64,000 nucleotides of DNA from Motacilla alba alba (Eukaryota > Chordata > Aves > Passeriformes > Motacillidae), in contig NC_052018.1 of NCBI RefSeq assembly GCF_015832195.1, positions 58,837,666 to 58,901,665 on the forward strand, given 5' to 3'. Shown here one piece after another: positions 39,913 through 51,001 of this stretch (its first letter is position 1; each line of letters begins with the position of its first letter). The position numbers and the translations under genes were made by a program. The notes under the pieces were generated by a model, which worked only from the letters and a program-made list of their open reading frames with translations, had not been told where the DNA came from and did not search any database.

Positions 39913-42900
39913 TCCTGCTCTTAATATCAACTTGATCAAGAGAAGGAAAGAAAAAGTAAGAACTGGTTGATGGAAACAGAGTTTGGGATTAAATTAGCTA
40001 GGATTTTCCCTCAGCATACTTTCCTATTTTCCAATGTTCCTAAAGTTGCAACTGTGGCACCAGCTGGAATCAGCCATGCTACTGAACAGCAGCCTAACCC
40101 AGAGTGCTGCTGAGCACACACTGCCTGCCTGGTTCAATAGCAGCTGCTTTCCTTGGCACCCTGCTGGACACACTCTCTACCTCAGAGGACAGGACCGTAG
40201 CACAATTTTAAACAGTATCTCACCTAAATAGCTCAGGGTTTAATGCAGAAACAAACCAACAGAAAAAGCCAGTCTGCTGTATGAATAGTACCCAACTTAG
40301 TTTTAAAACATAAAATACCATCTTTAGGTTATTCTAGCTAGTACCTCACCAAATATTAAGCAGACAAAATCAAGGTGTCTCTGGTATTCAGTCCTCATGT
40401 GTATGATCTCACTACCCATCAGAACAATTTCTACTTAACAGAGCCTAAACAGAGCCTTACAATCCTATGTTTAAAATGTGAATGATTATTAGCATTGCAT
40501 GTAAGAATAGTTTCTGCCATAGAAGTCCATTCAATTTTATGGAAAAATGTCTTGAACATTAGTAGCAATTCAATTATTTGGAATCTTAAAATCCTAAAAA
40601 CTGTCTCCCATCTGCAGCTGGATCTGCAATAAATTGTGCTTTCTGATAAATTTAGTCTTCTTACATTAAAGCTCTTACAGATCATATTTTCTTGAATTCA
40701 AGGAGACCTCTCCCCCATCTTTCAAGGGACATACAGTAACTTACTTCTTCTCTTTACAAAATAAACTAAATTGCATTTACTTGGGCCATCAGCCTACTTT
40801 ATGGGAAATTTACTGGAGAACCTGGTTGGTGGTAGCTCATGCCACAGCCCATGGGTGTGTCCTCTCACAGTGATAACCAAATGGCAATTAATTAAAAGTT
40901 TCTGAGGCTAAATTACAAATTAGTATACACAAGCAGATATAAAGTATATGCTGATATGGACTGAGTAAATCATCTCCCCTAGTTCTGATTGCATCCAAGA
41001 TTGAAGTGTTGTTAAAATTCTGAGTAATTTGGGCTTAGAAATTGTATGCTGTCTTTATTATTAGAATTAGTCTAATTGACTAATTAGTCCACTCCCTTTT
41101 GTTACCTGTAAAAATATTTTATTGTGCTATAGCTGTGATATTACAGAAACTTATGTCATGAAAACAATCAAGCTAAAAAGAAATGTGCATATATTTTTTT
41201 TTTTTTTTTAATGCATAATTTGGAAAAGCGAGGACAAGTGTTATTCTGTTATGAGCAGGACTGAGTTGACTATACTGGAGTTGAGTCATTTTATGAGGAT
41301 GACAGATCAAGAGGTAGTGGTTTAATGGATCCCAAAAATCCCCTATCTTTTTAAAGAACTGATGAGCTGAAAGTTATGGGATACATATATGCAGAAGGTA
41401 TCCCATGCTACTTGCCAAATGCTTCCATTCTCTCTTTTTCATTTTTTAAATGCAGGTTTACATGGCTCAACCATTCAAAGTCTTCATGTTTTTGTAGTAT
41501 TTTGCTTACTGAGCAATTTTTTTTTTCTAATGTGGCCCTAATTAATATTTTTCCTGTTGATATTCAGATTACATATTCGAAGGAGCAAATTGGAGAGGTT
41601 TTATTCTGGTCATCTTCCAATGAGTAAGAATACTTGATCAGAAAGACTAACTGCTCATTCATCTGCAAATTCCCAATTTTGTCCTGGAAATTGTCTAGAT
41701 ATGAAGATTTTCTGGATCTTAAGCTCTCTCTGATGTTTATATATGAGCATTACTTCGGTAATAAGGAAGCTGGAGTAGGATTAACCTTTGAAATAAACAA
41801 GAATTTTGCCCTGTATGTTTAATTTCTGCATCTGCCACCATTTTACTGTGTGATCCTCTAATTGCTTAATTGATATGTATCTGCATTTCTGTTCTGTGAA
41901 AAGCAGTGCTGCTGTCTTAGCATGCAAAGGTAATTTAGTGGTTGTTTGAAAGGTGAGCTTGTAAAAAAGACAGCATGATGGAATGATTAAAAATCACTTA
42001 TTAGGTCTAAATCACCAAAATCTGGAAGGACAGGAATAGTCTTTTCATAATGTGTTCTTTATTTATTCTTAGTGCTTGCTAAATTGCTAGATTCTCAGAA
42101 TAATAATATGATGATGATAGTAGTCACCTCCTCTTTTACTATTTTCTTTTTTCTGGATTCTCTATTTTCTTAAAAGTTCCTGAAATGTCATATTGTATGA
42201 AACCAGGACACTGCATTTGCCACAGCATTATATGCCTGACCAAGAAAAATGCTCAGCAGAAGTAAGGTCATACAAGATATATAACTTTCCTATTACCTCA
42301 TGTACACACAGATATAAGCAACTCAACCCTTTCCTAAACTTTACGCTTTCTTTAAAAATATGTTCAAACAATTATCTCTCCTGTTATGTATGAAAAAAAT
42401 TAATATTGAACATAAATAATAACCTCCTTGTCCCACTATTTATTAATAGTAATAAAGGACACATCAAGAACTTGAGTAAAGTCAGTACAGTTAAAGCCAT
42501 TCAATATGAGTTATGCTAAATGTAATTTTTAAAACCATATACATTTGAGATGGGTATGAGGTGGTGATATTAATATTTTATAGATCAGATTTCCAAATTG
42601 ATGGTATTGTCGAAATAAATATGTTGACTTCTGTTAGTGAACACAACACCGTGGTTCTAGAATAAACATGGTAAAAGTCAACATGATAAACACTGAATGT
42701 ATTAAAAGCTGATAAATCTCAATCTGAAATTAAACATGGGGAATAACTGTTAAGCAGGTGTGTTACTAACTGGATCCATCAGGCATATGTTCATTTATAC
42801 AACCTGACAATGCACCCCTCTGTTGTGAGCAAAATAGAAGGACCTATAAAAATCTGCAGTGTTCTTGTTTGTGGTAGGCGAATATCAAGGGAACAACATA

Positions 42901-44723
42901 AACTCAAAAACCTCAGCAAAGACCGTTTCCTTTGGTCAATATCATATTCCTGAGAAGGAAGAATTCAGGCCAGAGGCAGACGCCTTCCTGAAGAGATGTG
43001 ATGGGCCTGTACTGTAAAGAAACAGTTCCTGGACTTGTTCTCTGGCTCTGAGGCTAAATGGGCAATTTAGTTTCATTCGTACAATTAGAGTGACCTGCTC
43101 TGTATAGCAGGACAGTCTCACATAAGTATTTTATTGGGAATGATCCCTGGAATGTGGTAACTTTCCAGTCAGGTCTGGGACCATCCTAAGAACTCAGTAC
43201 ATACACAATCAAGTTCTGGTGCAAAAGCTCAGGCTTCTGTTAGTTCACAGAGAAAAAATCTGAGAGTCTTAATAAAAATGGAGGGTCTTGGCAACTAAAA
43301 GAAGTGCTCAGTGCAATCCTGCACCCACTGGAGTTGTGCTACCTTGGCTACTACATAAAGCCAAAATCTTAGACAGCCACATGAATGCCATGTTCTTCTT
43401 TTAACACTGACTGCTATTCAAACAACATTTGTGATTTCCTTGGAGGGTTACTGACCAATTGAAACAGATTAAGAAGAGCTGAGACAATGGTTGAAGGAGT
43501 ATGGAACATATTCGGTGGTAAACATCTTCAGAAGCTATTTAGGTTAAAAATAGAAAAAAATTCAGGAGTGTATTTCTCAGTTTCTGAGTAGTCTATACTG
43601 CAGGATGCAAGATGACATACAGATAGTAGAGGTAAAATAAGGTAACTTTCTTGTTAGTTCTGCTTTTACTAGATTTTTTGAGTGTCTGAACTTTGTCAGC
43701 TATCTCTGTCCTAGTCTGCAATTAGCAGTGTAGGCATAGGGTTTGAGACAGATGCTGGATATGGGATGGTCCTTCTGCAGAGAGAGCTGAGGATAAATCC
43801 AATAAACACTCAGATTTCTGTGTTCTGAATCACTGACCAATGCCTGGTCCTACCTAAGCTATCAGCTCAAAGCTGCTGCCTTCATAACTTCATACTTTAT
43901 GAAGGAGCTGCATTCACTGGTTATAGGTATTCTCTCTATCCTTTCAAGATTCTTACCACATAAGTACTTATTTCTTTTGTGGTTGCTCTGTGACTTAATT
44001 TTACATATCAAATAATCAAAAATTTGAAAGCAGCCTTGTCTATTCTGGTCAGCACAATGCTTACCATACAGCTGAGATTCTGCTTATTATCATCTGGGGT
44101 TTTTACATTGTGAGGGTCAGTAAATGTTCATAAAAATATTTGGACAAATGTAATACATATAATAGTGAAAAAATTCTACACATGAGATTCCAGTTACCAG
44201 GTTATCAGGTATATCAAACTGTGTCTGTTAGATTATCAGACCATTATGAGACACCTGCATTACAACACAGTAGATGTATTTTTAAACCATTCTACATGAA
44301 TGATAAAAAAATAACTTTTACATCTCACTCTTCCCAAACCCATCTTGAAAGCTATGAAGCATCTGATTTTTATTTTAGGACTTTGTAATTTCTGAAGATA
44401 ATAAGACTTGGAAATAAAAGTACATTTTGGACACTGAGTAATTAGGATGACACTTCCCACCTACATTCATTAAATCAAGGCTACTTGTGAAGCTCTTGTA
44501 CAGGAAGTTATTATTCACTGTTCTCAATTTTCATATGATGCAAATCATTGAGAGCAGAATCTACACTACCCAAAGGTCTGGTGCAATGTGAATATCAGAG
44601 AGCATGTGCTGTCTGCAGTACTGTCAAAATAAAGCAAAATGGATAAGAAATTCCTTACTTCAGAAGGTTGTTCCCATTAAGCAAACCATAAACAGTAACA
44701 ATGGTATCAAAAACTTACGACAC
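39913..44723. other. Non-coding A+T-rich DNA, no gene recognised
   Basis: No exon or repeat family was recognised. It contains a poly-T run at about 41194-41209 and the cluster of TAAT cores at 41065-41090 listed separately. Open frames are under 90 codons. Confidence 0.55.
41065..41090. promoter_or_regulatory. Cluster of homeodomain-type TAAT cores
   Basis: Within 26 bases lie ATTAG, CTAATTG and the 12 bp palindrome GACTAATTAGTC (41078-41089). TAATTA/TAATTG cores are the classic homeodomain binding sites, and close spacing suggests cooperative binding. In A+T-rich DNA such words also arise by chance, so this is only a candidate enhancer piece. Confidence 0.25.
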
Positions 44724-44925
44724 ATTTCTTCACTATGAGGCCAGTGAGGCACTGGAACAGGTTGCCCTAAGAAGCTGGGGATGCCCCATCCTTGGAAATG
44801 TTCAAGGTCAGGCTGGATGGGCCTTTGAGCAACTCAGTCTAGTGGAAGGTGTCCTGGTCCATGGTAAGGGGAATTGCAACTAAAATATGGGTAAGGGCCC
44901 TTCCAGCCCCGACATTCTATGACTT
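44724..44925 (+). mobile_element. CR1 LINE 3' fragment
   Basis: A 5'-truncated CR1 tail in the + direction. Familiar blocks in order are GAGGCACTGGAACAGGTTGCC, GGGGATGCCCCATCCTTGG, TTCAAGGTCAGGCTGGATGG, GAGCAACTCAGTCTAGTGGA, and a 3' end of CCCTTCCAGCCCCGACATTC followed by TATGACT. These match the end of the CR1 reverse-transcriptase ORF and its 3' UTR. The terminal ATTCTATGAY repeat is short. It faces a second CR1 tail at 45119-45225. Confidence 0.93.
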
Positions 44926-45118
44926 CCCTCTAATTTAAGCTTCTATGAGAGCAGCATATATACAGTGATACTAATCAGGCAGTGGCACTGTGAGAAATGC
45001 CAGGGCTTCCTGCAGCTCATTGCCACAGCTGCGACGTGCCTAGGACACGCTGTCTCTAAGGGTGTTCACTATTCTGAAGTCTCTCTCTTGAAAGCTGTCT
45101 GAACTACAGTATCAGAGA

Positions 45119-45225
45119 ACCACAGAATCACTGAGTGGTTTGGGTTGGAACAGACCTTAAATATCACCTAGTTCCAAGCCCCCTGCCAGGTTGCTCAAAG
45201 CCGTGTCCAACTTGGTCTTGGAAGC
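45119..45225 (-). mobile_element. CR1 LINE 3' fragment, internally deleted
   Basis: In + orientation it reads ACCACAGAATCACTGAGTGG, then GGTTGGAACAGACCTTAAAT, then CCCTGCCAGGTTGCTCAAAG, which is the reverse complement of a CR1 3' end. The roughly 30 bp block usually found between CCCTGCC and AGGTTGCTC (the GGCAGGGACACCTTCCACTA part) is missing. Only about 107 bp remain. Its 3' end points toward the 3' end of the CR1 tail at 44724-44925. Confidence 0.88.
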
Positions 45226-48200
45226 AGGTATAAAAGTGCTGTGCTAAGGATACCATGACACCATCACCCATGCTTCCTGGGGTTCAACTGCTTTCTCTAA
45301 CAGGATTATTTTACTTTAACTTACATGAGCTGCTGATAAATTAAGACATTGTTACAGCATTCCATAGCACAGTAAAACATAATACAGCAAAAACATAATA
45401 CAGCAGAACTGCCCAAACCATATTCACCCTCCCTAAAAAAAAAAAAAAAAGACCTCGAGTCTTGCTTAGCAAGGTGGCATAATCAACTAATCAGGGATCT
45501 GAGACAGAGTGGCTGTGTCCTTTAAAGGCAGTGCTACTGTGACATTCTCTCTGCTAGTCTGTATGTACAGAGATGGGCTATATACAGTGGTTCAGCTTGT
45601 GATCTCTCATATTTCAGCAAGCACAGAGCTGGCATCACTGGAGAGAGCAGCCAAACTACTTTAAATGAAGCTGCTTTGGTAGCAGAGGCTACATAGCTGT
45701 GTTAATGCCTCACTGTCCAATTTACCCCTTTCTCACTGCAGAACCTAGGCTCAATATATACTGGTTTTGTTTGGAGAAAGATTATGCAGCACAGATGTAG
45801 TGTTTAAGGCGTGTGCATGTTTTTATGCTTGGCTGCTGGATTTAAGATTCTATTACATTTTATTTCTGCTCTATCTCCCTACCTGTAATTTTCTACATAC
45901 ATTCTATTTAGATATTTACTGATTTCTAAGAACTTGTTGCTATTTGCTTACAGAGTAAAAAATGTATGAAAATTTATATTGTATGCAAGTTAAGATGCAT
46001 TTCATTTATATTTTATAAGAAAAGAAATTAAAGACAAAGCTATGAGTCAAAATTTTTATGATGCTATGATAGAATCAACCTTAAATTGATTAAAATACTC
46101 TTATTTAAGTCCAGATTCATTAATGTACCAGAACAACACAAATTTTTCGAAGCACAAAAGTCATTTAAATTGAGCTTGCATCTATTTTGCATCACTGGAC
46201 CAATGCAAATCAGAGAAAGCACACTAGGGAATCGAGCCCTAATGTCAGTTTGGTCGAGGCACAGGTTATTTGGTGGCTGGGCAGAAGGAGCAGAGCAGAC
46301 CCCCATTTCATCTGTTTGTGTGCTTCAAGCATTCCCCAAGGTCCCTGCCACGGTCACACTGCTTGGCTGCTTCCTCTGTGCGTGCTAAAGACAGCAGCCA
46401 TGCCAAGGAAAACCTTTTGAGAGCAAATACCTGACTTCAAGTAGAGACTCAAAATCTCTGTAGAAAAGACCTCTCTGAAATGGTTAACTTCGCAGAGAAT
46501 CAGAGTGAGACACACATGCAGCTCACTTCCTCAGACCCTCTGTAGCCAAGACCTGCAGAAGTGCCAAGCTGAAGTGCCGGGCTTCTTTGGAGGAGTCAGC
46601 GGCAAAGCTATTCACACAACTCTGCTTACAGCCTGTATAGCCATAGCCATTAGCTATACCCACGAATAGATAAACTTAATTACAACTTAATCTATTCATT
46701 TGTTTTTATACCCTATGCACAAGCTTTTAACTAATTAATGGTATGGAAAGTTTGATTGCATTATTTCATTACTTAGAGCAAAAGGGTATGTCAACAGAAA
46801 TGCTAAATTTTGTGAAGGATTTAGTTTTTAATGAATTTCAGTTCAAGCCAATTAGGACATGAATTTTATGTTCTTAGAAAACTCATCCTGTATTCACAGA
46901 ATAAGCACTACTAGTATGGTAGGGATATATTTTTCACTGTAAAAAACTGAAATCTTGGTATGAGTGCAAAATAAATCCCTGACATCATGAAGCCATGATC
47001 AGGAGGGAGCTAATGGAACAGTGATGAACATCTCTGTAAGAGCTAATACTGTTTCCCTTAGTACACTTCTGGTGTATTCCTAAGAATCTCCATATGTTCA
47101 TACTTAAAGGCATGCATGTGAAGCATACAAGTAAGAAAGTGCTATTTAAAAGTACTAGGATTGTAACATTTATTTAGGATAATGTATTTTTAGTGAACAA
47201 AAGTGTATATACCATATATATCTACATGTATATCTACTTATATATGTGTTTTGCTACATATCCACACACAGACACATATACACCATTTTTAAGTGGAAAA
47301 TCATGTCTGAGACTGGCTTAAGTCTGAGGCCAGCTGACATTCCTCCTATCCTGTCCCCATAACAATACCACTCAGCCTCTCCTTCTTTTAGTCTTTTGGG
47401 AGATGGGGATTAACACATCTGAGGTTTCCAGCATTTTATTTTTTGTGAAGAATTTCACAACTTATGGGTTTCTACCCTTCTCAATTTCATCACATTCTGC
47501 TGTGGATTGTGTTGCTCCAAGTTGTGTCTGCTACCAAATTAAAACGGTGAGAACTTCTGTGTCTTTGGGTCTAGGATGTGCTTTTGTGGTTCTCTAGTCT
47601 CTTATTCCTTTATTATTCTTATGACAAAATCAAAGAGGGGCTACCACTGGGATCAGGGAAATATTCTGCAATTTTGATCTGATCAATACCTCCTCAAGCA
47701 GGACTGAACTCAGGAGTACTCTTCTGAAAAAGAACTTGTGCTATAGCTCCTTACAAATCAGCTACATTTTATGGCACATTTAAACTTTCCTTTTGAAACT
47801 GTGCGTGTTGATGCAGATCCTTATAATGAACATTACACAGAACAATTAGAAAATGGTGCTACTTAAAATACACAGAGTTCATATATATGTGTGTGCCTTG
47901 ACATATAGCTTGCATTTTGTGTTTAGTATATAGTTGTTAAAAAATAAGAATTGCAGTTAACAATAAAATATTTCATCTTCTTTTCAGGGTAGGTAGAAAA
48001 CTGCATTGGGATAGGGAATTTTCCACCAAGCTGTCAGTCAGATTTCAATTCAAATCAATAGTGCAGGGAGTGTTTTTCAACAGACAGCTTTTCAGCGGCC
48101 TTCCTGAAAAAAGTTCAAGGGTTCAGGGCAATTCTTTGTGCATAAGTGTCCATGTTGCATAACAAGAAGAAGAAGAAGAACTATTCTTATCTGTAGATTT

Positions 48201-48389
48201 CAAGATAAAGACCAAGGGCTGAGTACAGGTTTACACTCCTGGGCAAGCCTCTCAGCTTGGTGATAGGTAAAATGAAGGGACCTGACCTGCCAGTGCTGTA
48301 CCTGCTCTGGTTTGAGAGGACACTCCTGGCACCTTACATAGACACAATACGTGCTCCTTGTCACATAGGAAAGCTAAGGAGCACAGAGT
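45226..48389. other. Non-coding A+T-rich DNA, no gene recognised
   Basis: Contains a poly-A run at about 45434-45449 and short TA-rich words near 47210-47260. The part at 46650-46880 has several TAATTA-like words and looks less decayed than its surroundings. No exon was recognised; the open frames at 46064-46420 lie on both strands and lack a domain. Confidence 0.5.
48167..48181. repeat. (GAA)n short microsatellite
   Basis: About five GAA units in a row; simple sequence only. Confidence 0.85.
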
Positions 48390-48720
48390 GAATCTACCAG
48401 GCAGCAGGTTCATAGCAAACAAAAGGAAGTACTTTTTCACACAAATCATAATTAAATTGTGGTGCTCATTGCCACAGAACAGGGTTGAGAATAAAGCATA
48501 AACAGATTTTTTTTTAAAGGGAGTGGGAAAACTCAAAATTTATGATATATGATGGTCTGAGAGCAAACTCCAGTTTAAGAAATCCATGTTCTGTGTGTTG
48601 ATGAAACTTGAAAGGATATGCCAGGAAAAGATCCCTGTATGCCAATCCTGCTTCTTATGTCTTTCTCCTTCAGCATCTGCTAATGACTGTAGTCAGAGCC
48701 AGGATATTGGACTAGATGTT
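48390..48720 (+). mobile_element. Old, diverged CR1/L3-like LINE 3' fragment
   Basis: The + strand reads GCAGGTTCATAGCAAACAAA, then AGGAAGTACTTTTTCACACA, then a form of AACTCATTGCCACAG. That is the C-terminal part of a CR1-clade reverse-transcriptase ORF, roughly RFIANKRKYFFTQ...LWCSLPQ. After a diverged middle it ends with CAGGATATTGGACTAGATG, the characteristic 3' block of ancient CR1/L3 copies. It is much more decayed than the other CR1 tails in the window and lacks a clear tandem 3' end. It is probably an insertion older than modern birds. Edges are approximate. Confidence 0.75.
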
Positions 48721-49439
48721 CAACTCACTATAGCAATTTATTTGATCGTATTCTTTTAATTAAATTACGTTCTTATTTTGGCTACTTAAAAGGATCTAAG
48801 GCCTTGATGGAGAAAGGCATTTAAATGCTTTAATGCTCACGTTATTTCAGGGAGGCAAGTACTTGAGTGTATCATAGCATCTGTGTTTTAGGCCATAAAC
48901 TTACTGGGGTGGGGCTCAATCATCTTTTAATAGGACTTTGCTTTTTCTGGGTATGAGCTAGAAACAAAATATGTATCTGATAACACCGATAACAGTGTGC
49001 AACACTGTTTTTCTATAAAGGTCAAATAGTTTGTTTGCCTAAATGGCTTGTGCCACAGGTAAATTTCCTAGTGATTTATATAAGGATGATGACACTAGCA
49101 TCAACTGATGTGAAAAAGAAACAGCTTCCTTTACAGAACTCCCCACATTTGTAATGCCTGAATATTACATTTGTAGTAAGCTATTTTTCACCTGTTACCC
49201 CTAATAGCATTGCCAGCCAATGTGTAACTTACTTATATTTACCTAGAAGGATATTTCAGATTTCATCCATTTTGCAAAAGCATCTGGCTGCAAACCTATG
49301 ACACACAGTGAAAATCCAGATACAGAAACGAAGAAAGCGAATACCGAAAACCATAAATTTCACCCCTGCTGTTTCTAAGCCTGACAGCACCAGTAAGGTT
49401 TCCTTCCACATCAACAAGAAGAGATAGAGATGAACGTTA
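48721..49439. other. Non-coding DNA flanking the CpG island
   Basis: A+T-rich sequence with no recognised exon. The change to G+C- and CpG-rich DNA occurs within a few tens of bases at about 49440. Confidence 0.55.
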
Positions 49440-49983
49440 GGTTGGCAGCCGAGCAAGCGAAGCAACCCCGGCATTCTTAATCGCGGGCGGTTTCAACCCG
49501 AGGAGAGGCGCAGCCCCGCAGGAGCGGCACACGGCGGGTCTCGGGCGCCGGGCAGCGGCACCGCATCCCCGCCGCACCGAGCGCCGCGGCGGCGGCGGGT
49601 GTTTCCCCAGCGGCGCAGGGAAGCCCCGCTCCGCCCGGGGCCGCGCCGCCGTCCCGCGCTGCTCGGAGCCGGGCACGGCACACCGGGAGCATCCCTGCCC
49701 GCCGGCCGCGCCCGGCCACCTGCTCCTCCCGCGGCCCCCGCCCGCCTCCCGCCGACATTTCCAGGGGAGGGGCGGGAAGGAGGCCGGGGCAGAGGGATGG
49801 CGGTGCCGCAGGGTACGGCGGGCGGGGGAGGCTGGGTGCCGCCCGGGGCTCCGCGGCCGCTGCCCGCGGGGGTTCCCCGGCCCCAGGGCGGCCCGGCCAG
49901 GGCAGGCAGCCGAGAAAGGGGGCAGAGGGAGGGAGTGATGGGAAAGCAACTCCTGATCTTAGAGCAACGACTCGCTCGTTCAC

Positions 49984-49993
49984 CCTCACCTTC
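49984..49993 (-). promoter_or_regulatory. Candidate splice donor, minus strand
   Basis: On the minus strand the sequence reads GGAAG|GTGAGG, matching the consensus MAG|GTRAGT at eight of nine positions. The exon would end at 49990 and the intron begin at 49989. It lies in the first block of the CpG island, where a first exon transcribed toward lower coordinates could end. The matching exon start is not determined. Confidence 0.35.
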
Positions 49994-50187
49994 CGCCGGC
50001 TCCTCCGATTGAAATAATAACACCAACAATAATATTAATAAAAATTACACCACCTCTCCTCGCGCGAAGCAGACCCACGTTACAGGCAGGGGAAGGTCAA
50101 GAGGAAAGACAGGAGGAGCGCTGCCTCGCCTCCGATCTGGCGGCTGTCACACCGCCAGCCCGTGTCCCCGGCTTCCCCGGGGGCGGC

Positions 50188-50192
50188 CCAAT
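50188..50192 (+). promoter_or_regulatory. CCAAT box within the CpG island
   Basis: CCAAT preceded by GGGCGG, a GC-box core, in the second G+C-rich block. NF-Y and Sp1-type sites are often paired like this in TATA-poor promoters. Not proof of use. Confidence 0.35.
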
Positions 50193-50339
50193 CCCTCCCC
50201 CTGCCCGGGCTGGGCAGCATCGCCCGGCGCGGCGAATGCCCCGCGGCATCCCCAACACAAACCGGGGGGCGGCGGAGATGGGGGGCGCGGGTAGAGCCCG
50301 GCGACACCTCTCCCCACCCCTTTGTGCATCGCGGGCAGG

Positions 50340-50414
50340 ACACACACACACACACACACACACACTCCACCTTGCAACCGCCCGTTGTTACACACACACA
50401 CACACACACACACA
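50340..50414. repeat. Two (CA)n tracts, each about 25 bp
   Basis: Alternating CA at 50340-50365 and 50390-50414, separated by 24 unique bases ending in CCCGTTGTTA. They lie inside the CpG island. Their length is likely polymorphic, and they account for the His-Thr and Cys-Val runs in overlapping frames. Confidence 0.97.
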
Positions 50415-50477
50415 GAGGCATGCTTACACACACCCTGTCACCCCGTGAATACATTTTCTGTTGCACTCTACCGCCCG

Positions 50478-50535
50478 CCATCCATCCATCCATCCATCCA
50501 TCCATCCATCCATCCATCCATCCATCCATCCATCC
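50478..50535. repeat. (CCAT)n tetranucleotide microsatellite
   Basis: About 14 uninterrupted CCAT units in the CpG island, just upstream of the TATA-like box. It produces the Ile-His-Pro-Ser and Met-Asp-Gly-Trp repeats seen in open frames, which are artefacts. Confidence 0.97.
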
Positions 50536-50630
50536 TCCCTCTGGTCCCCCTCCTTCCTTCTCCTCTTGCCCCTCCACATCCCTCCCTTTGGTCGGTGTGG
50601 TTTTCCCCCCACACACACCCTTTGCATCAC

Positions 50631-50637
50631 TATAAAG
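50631..50637 (+). promoter_or_regulatory. TATA-like box, candidate core promoter
   Basis: TATAAAG in the context CATCACTATAAAGCAGAC. It is preceded by TTTGCATC, one base from an octamer element, and followed by CpG-rich sequence. If used, transcription would start about 25-30 bp downstream, near 50660, and run rightward through the polypurine tract. Many CpG-island promoters do not use TATA, so this is a candidate only. Confidence 0.4.
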
Positions 50638-50810
50638 CAGACATTTTGGTGCCGTTTATCACGGTTCCGGCTGAAATAAGCGCGGAGCGCCTTACCCACC
50701 CCCGCCCGGCTGCGTGCAGTTGGCGCTGAGCGATCCCGGGAAGGGCTGGTGCGGCTCGTCCCCTAGCGCAGCTGGTTCGCTGCCATCCGCCCAACTTCAG
50801 CACCCAGCCG

Positions 50811-50981
50811 GCGGGGAGAGGGAGGGAGGCGGCGGCAGGCAGGCGGGCAGGCAGCAGGCAGGGAGGGAGGAAGGGAGGGAGGGGGGCAGCGAGAGAGAGC
50901 GAGAGAGAGCGAGAGGGAGGGAGGGAGGGAGGGCGGCGGAGAGGAAGGGAGGGCGGGAGGGTGCGAGGAGCGGCGCGGAGC
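50811..50981. repeat. Purine-rich GGGA/GAGA tract with G-quadruplex potential
   Basis: The + strand is dominated by GGGA, GGCA and GAGA units. They include AGGGAGGGAGGAAGGGAGGG near 50865-50885 and a second run of five GGGA units near 50915-50933. These satisfy the pattern of four G-tracts with short loops. In RNA from a rightward transcript it would lie in the 5' untranslated region. Confidence 0.85.
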
Positions 50982-50991
50982 CGGGAGCCCC

Positions 50992-51001
50992 GCACATGCG
51001 C
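50992..51001. promoter_or_regulatory. NRF1-like site
   Basis: GCACATGCGC differs from the palindromic NRF1 consensus GCGCATGCGC at one base. NRF1 sites are typical of CpG-island promoters and sit near the start site. It lies just after the purine tract. Confidence 0.35.

Noticed and set aside
49437..50029. Long minus-strand frames (170-178 codons) at the left of the CpG island
   Set aside because: Open frames of similar length occur in nearly all six frames because G+C-rich DNA has few stops. The residues are a Pro/Arg/Ala/Gly mixture with no domain, and the longest one has no ATG at its start.
50080..50635. Repeat-rich frames encoding His-Thr, Cys-Val, Ile-His-Pro-Ser or Met-Asp-Gly-Trp runs
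   Set aside because: These are translations of the (CA)n and (CCAT)n microsatellites on both strands and not evidence of a protein.
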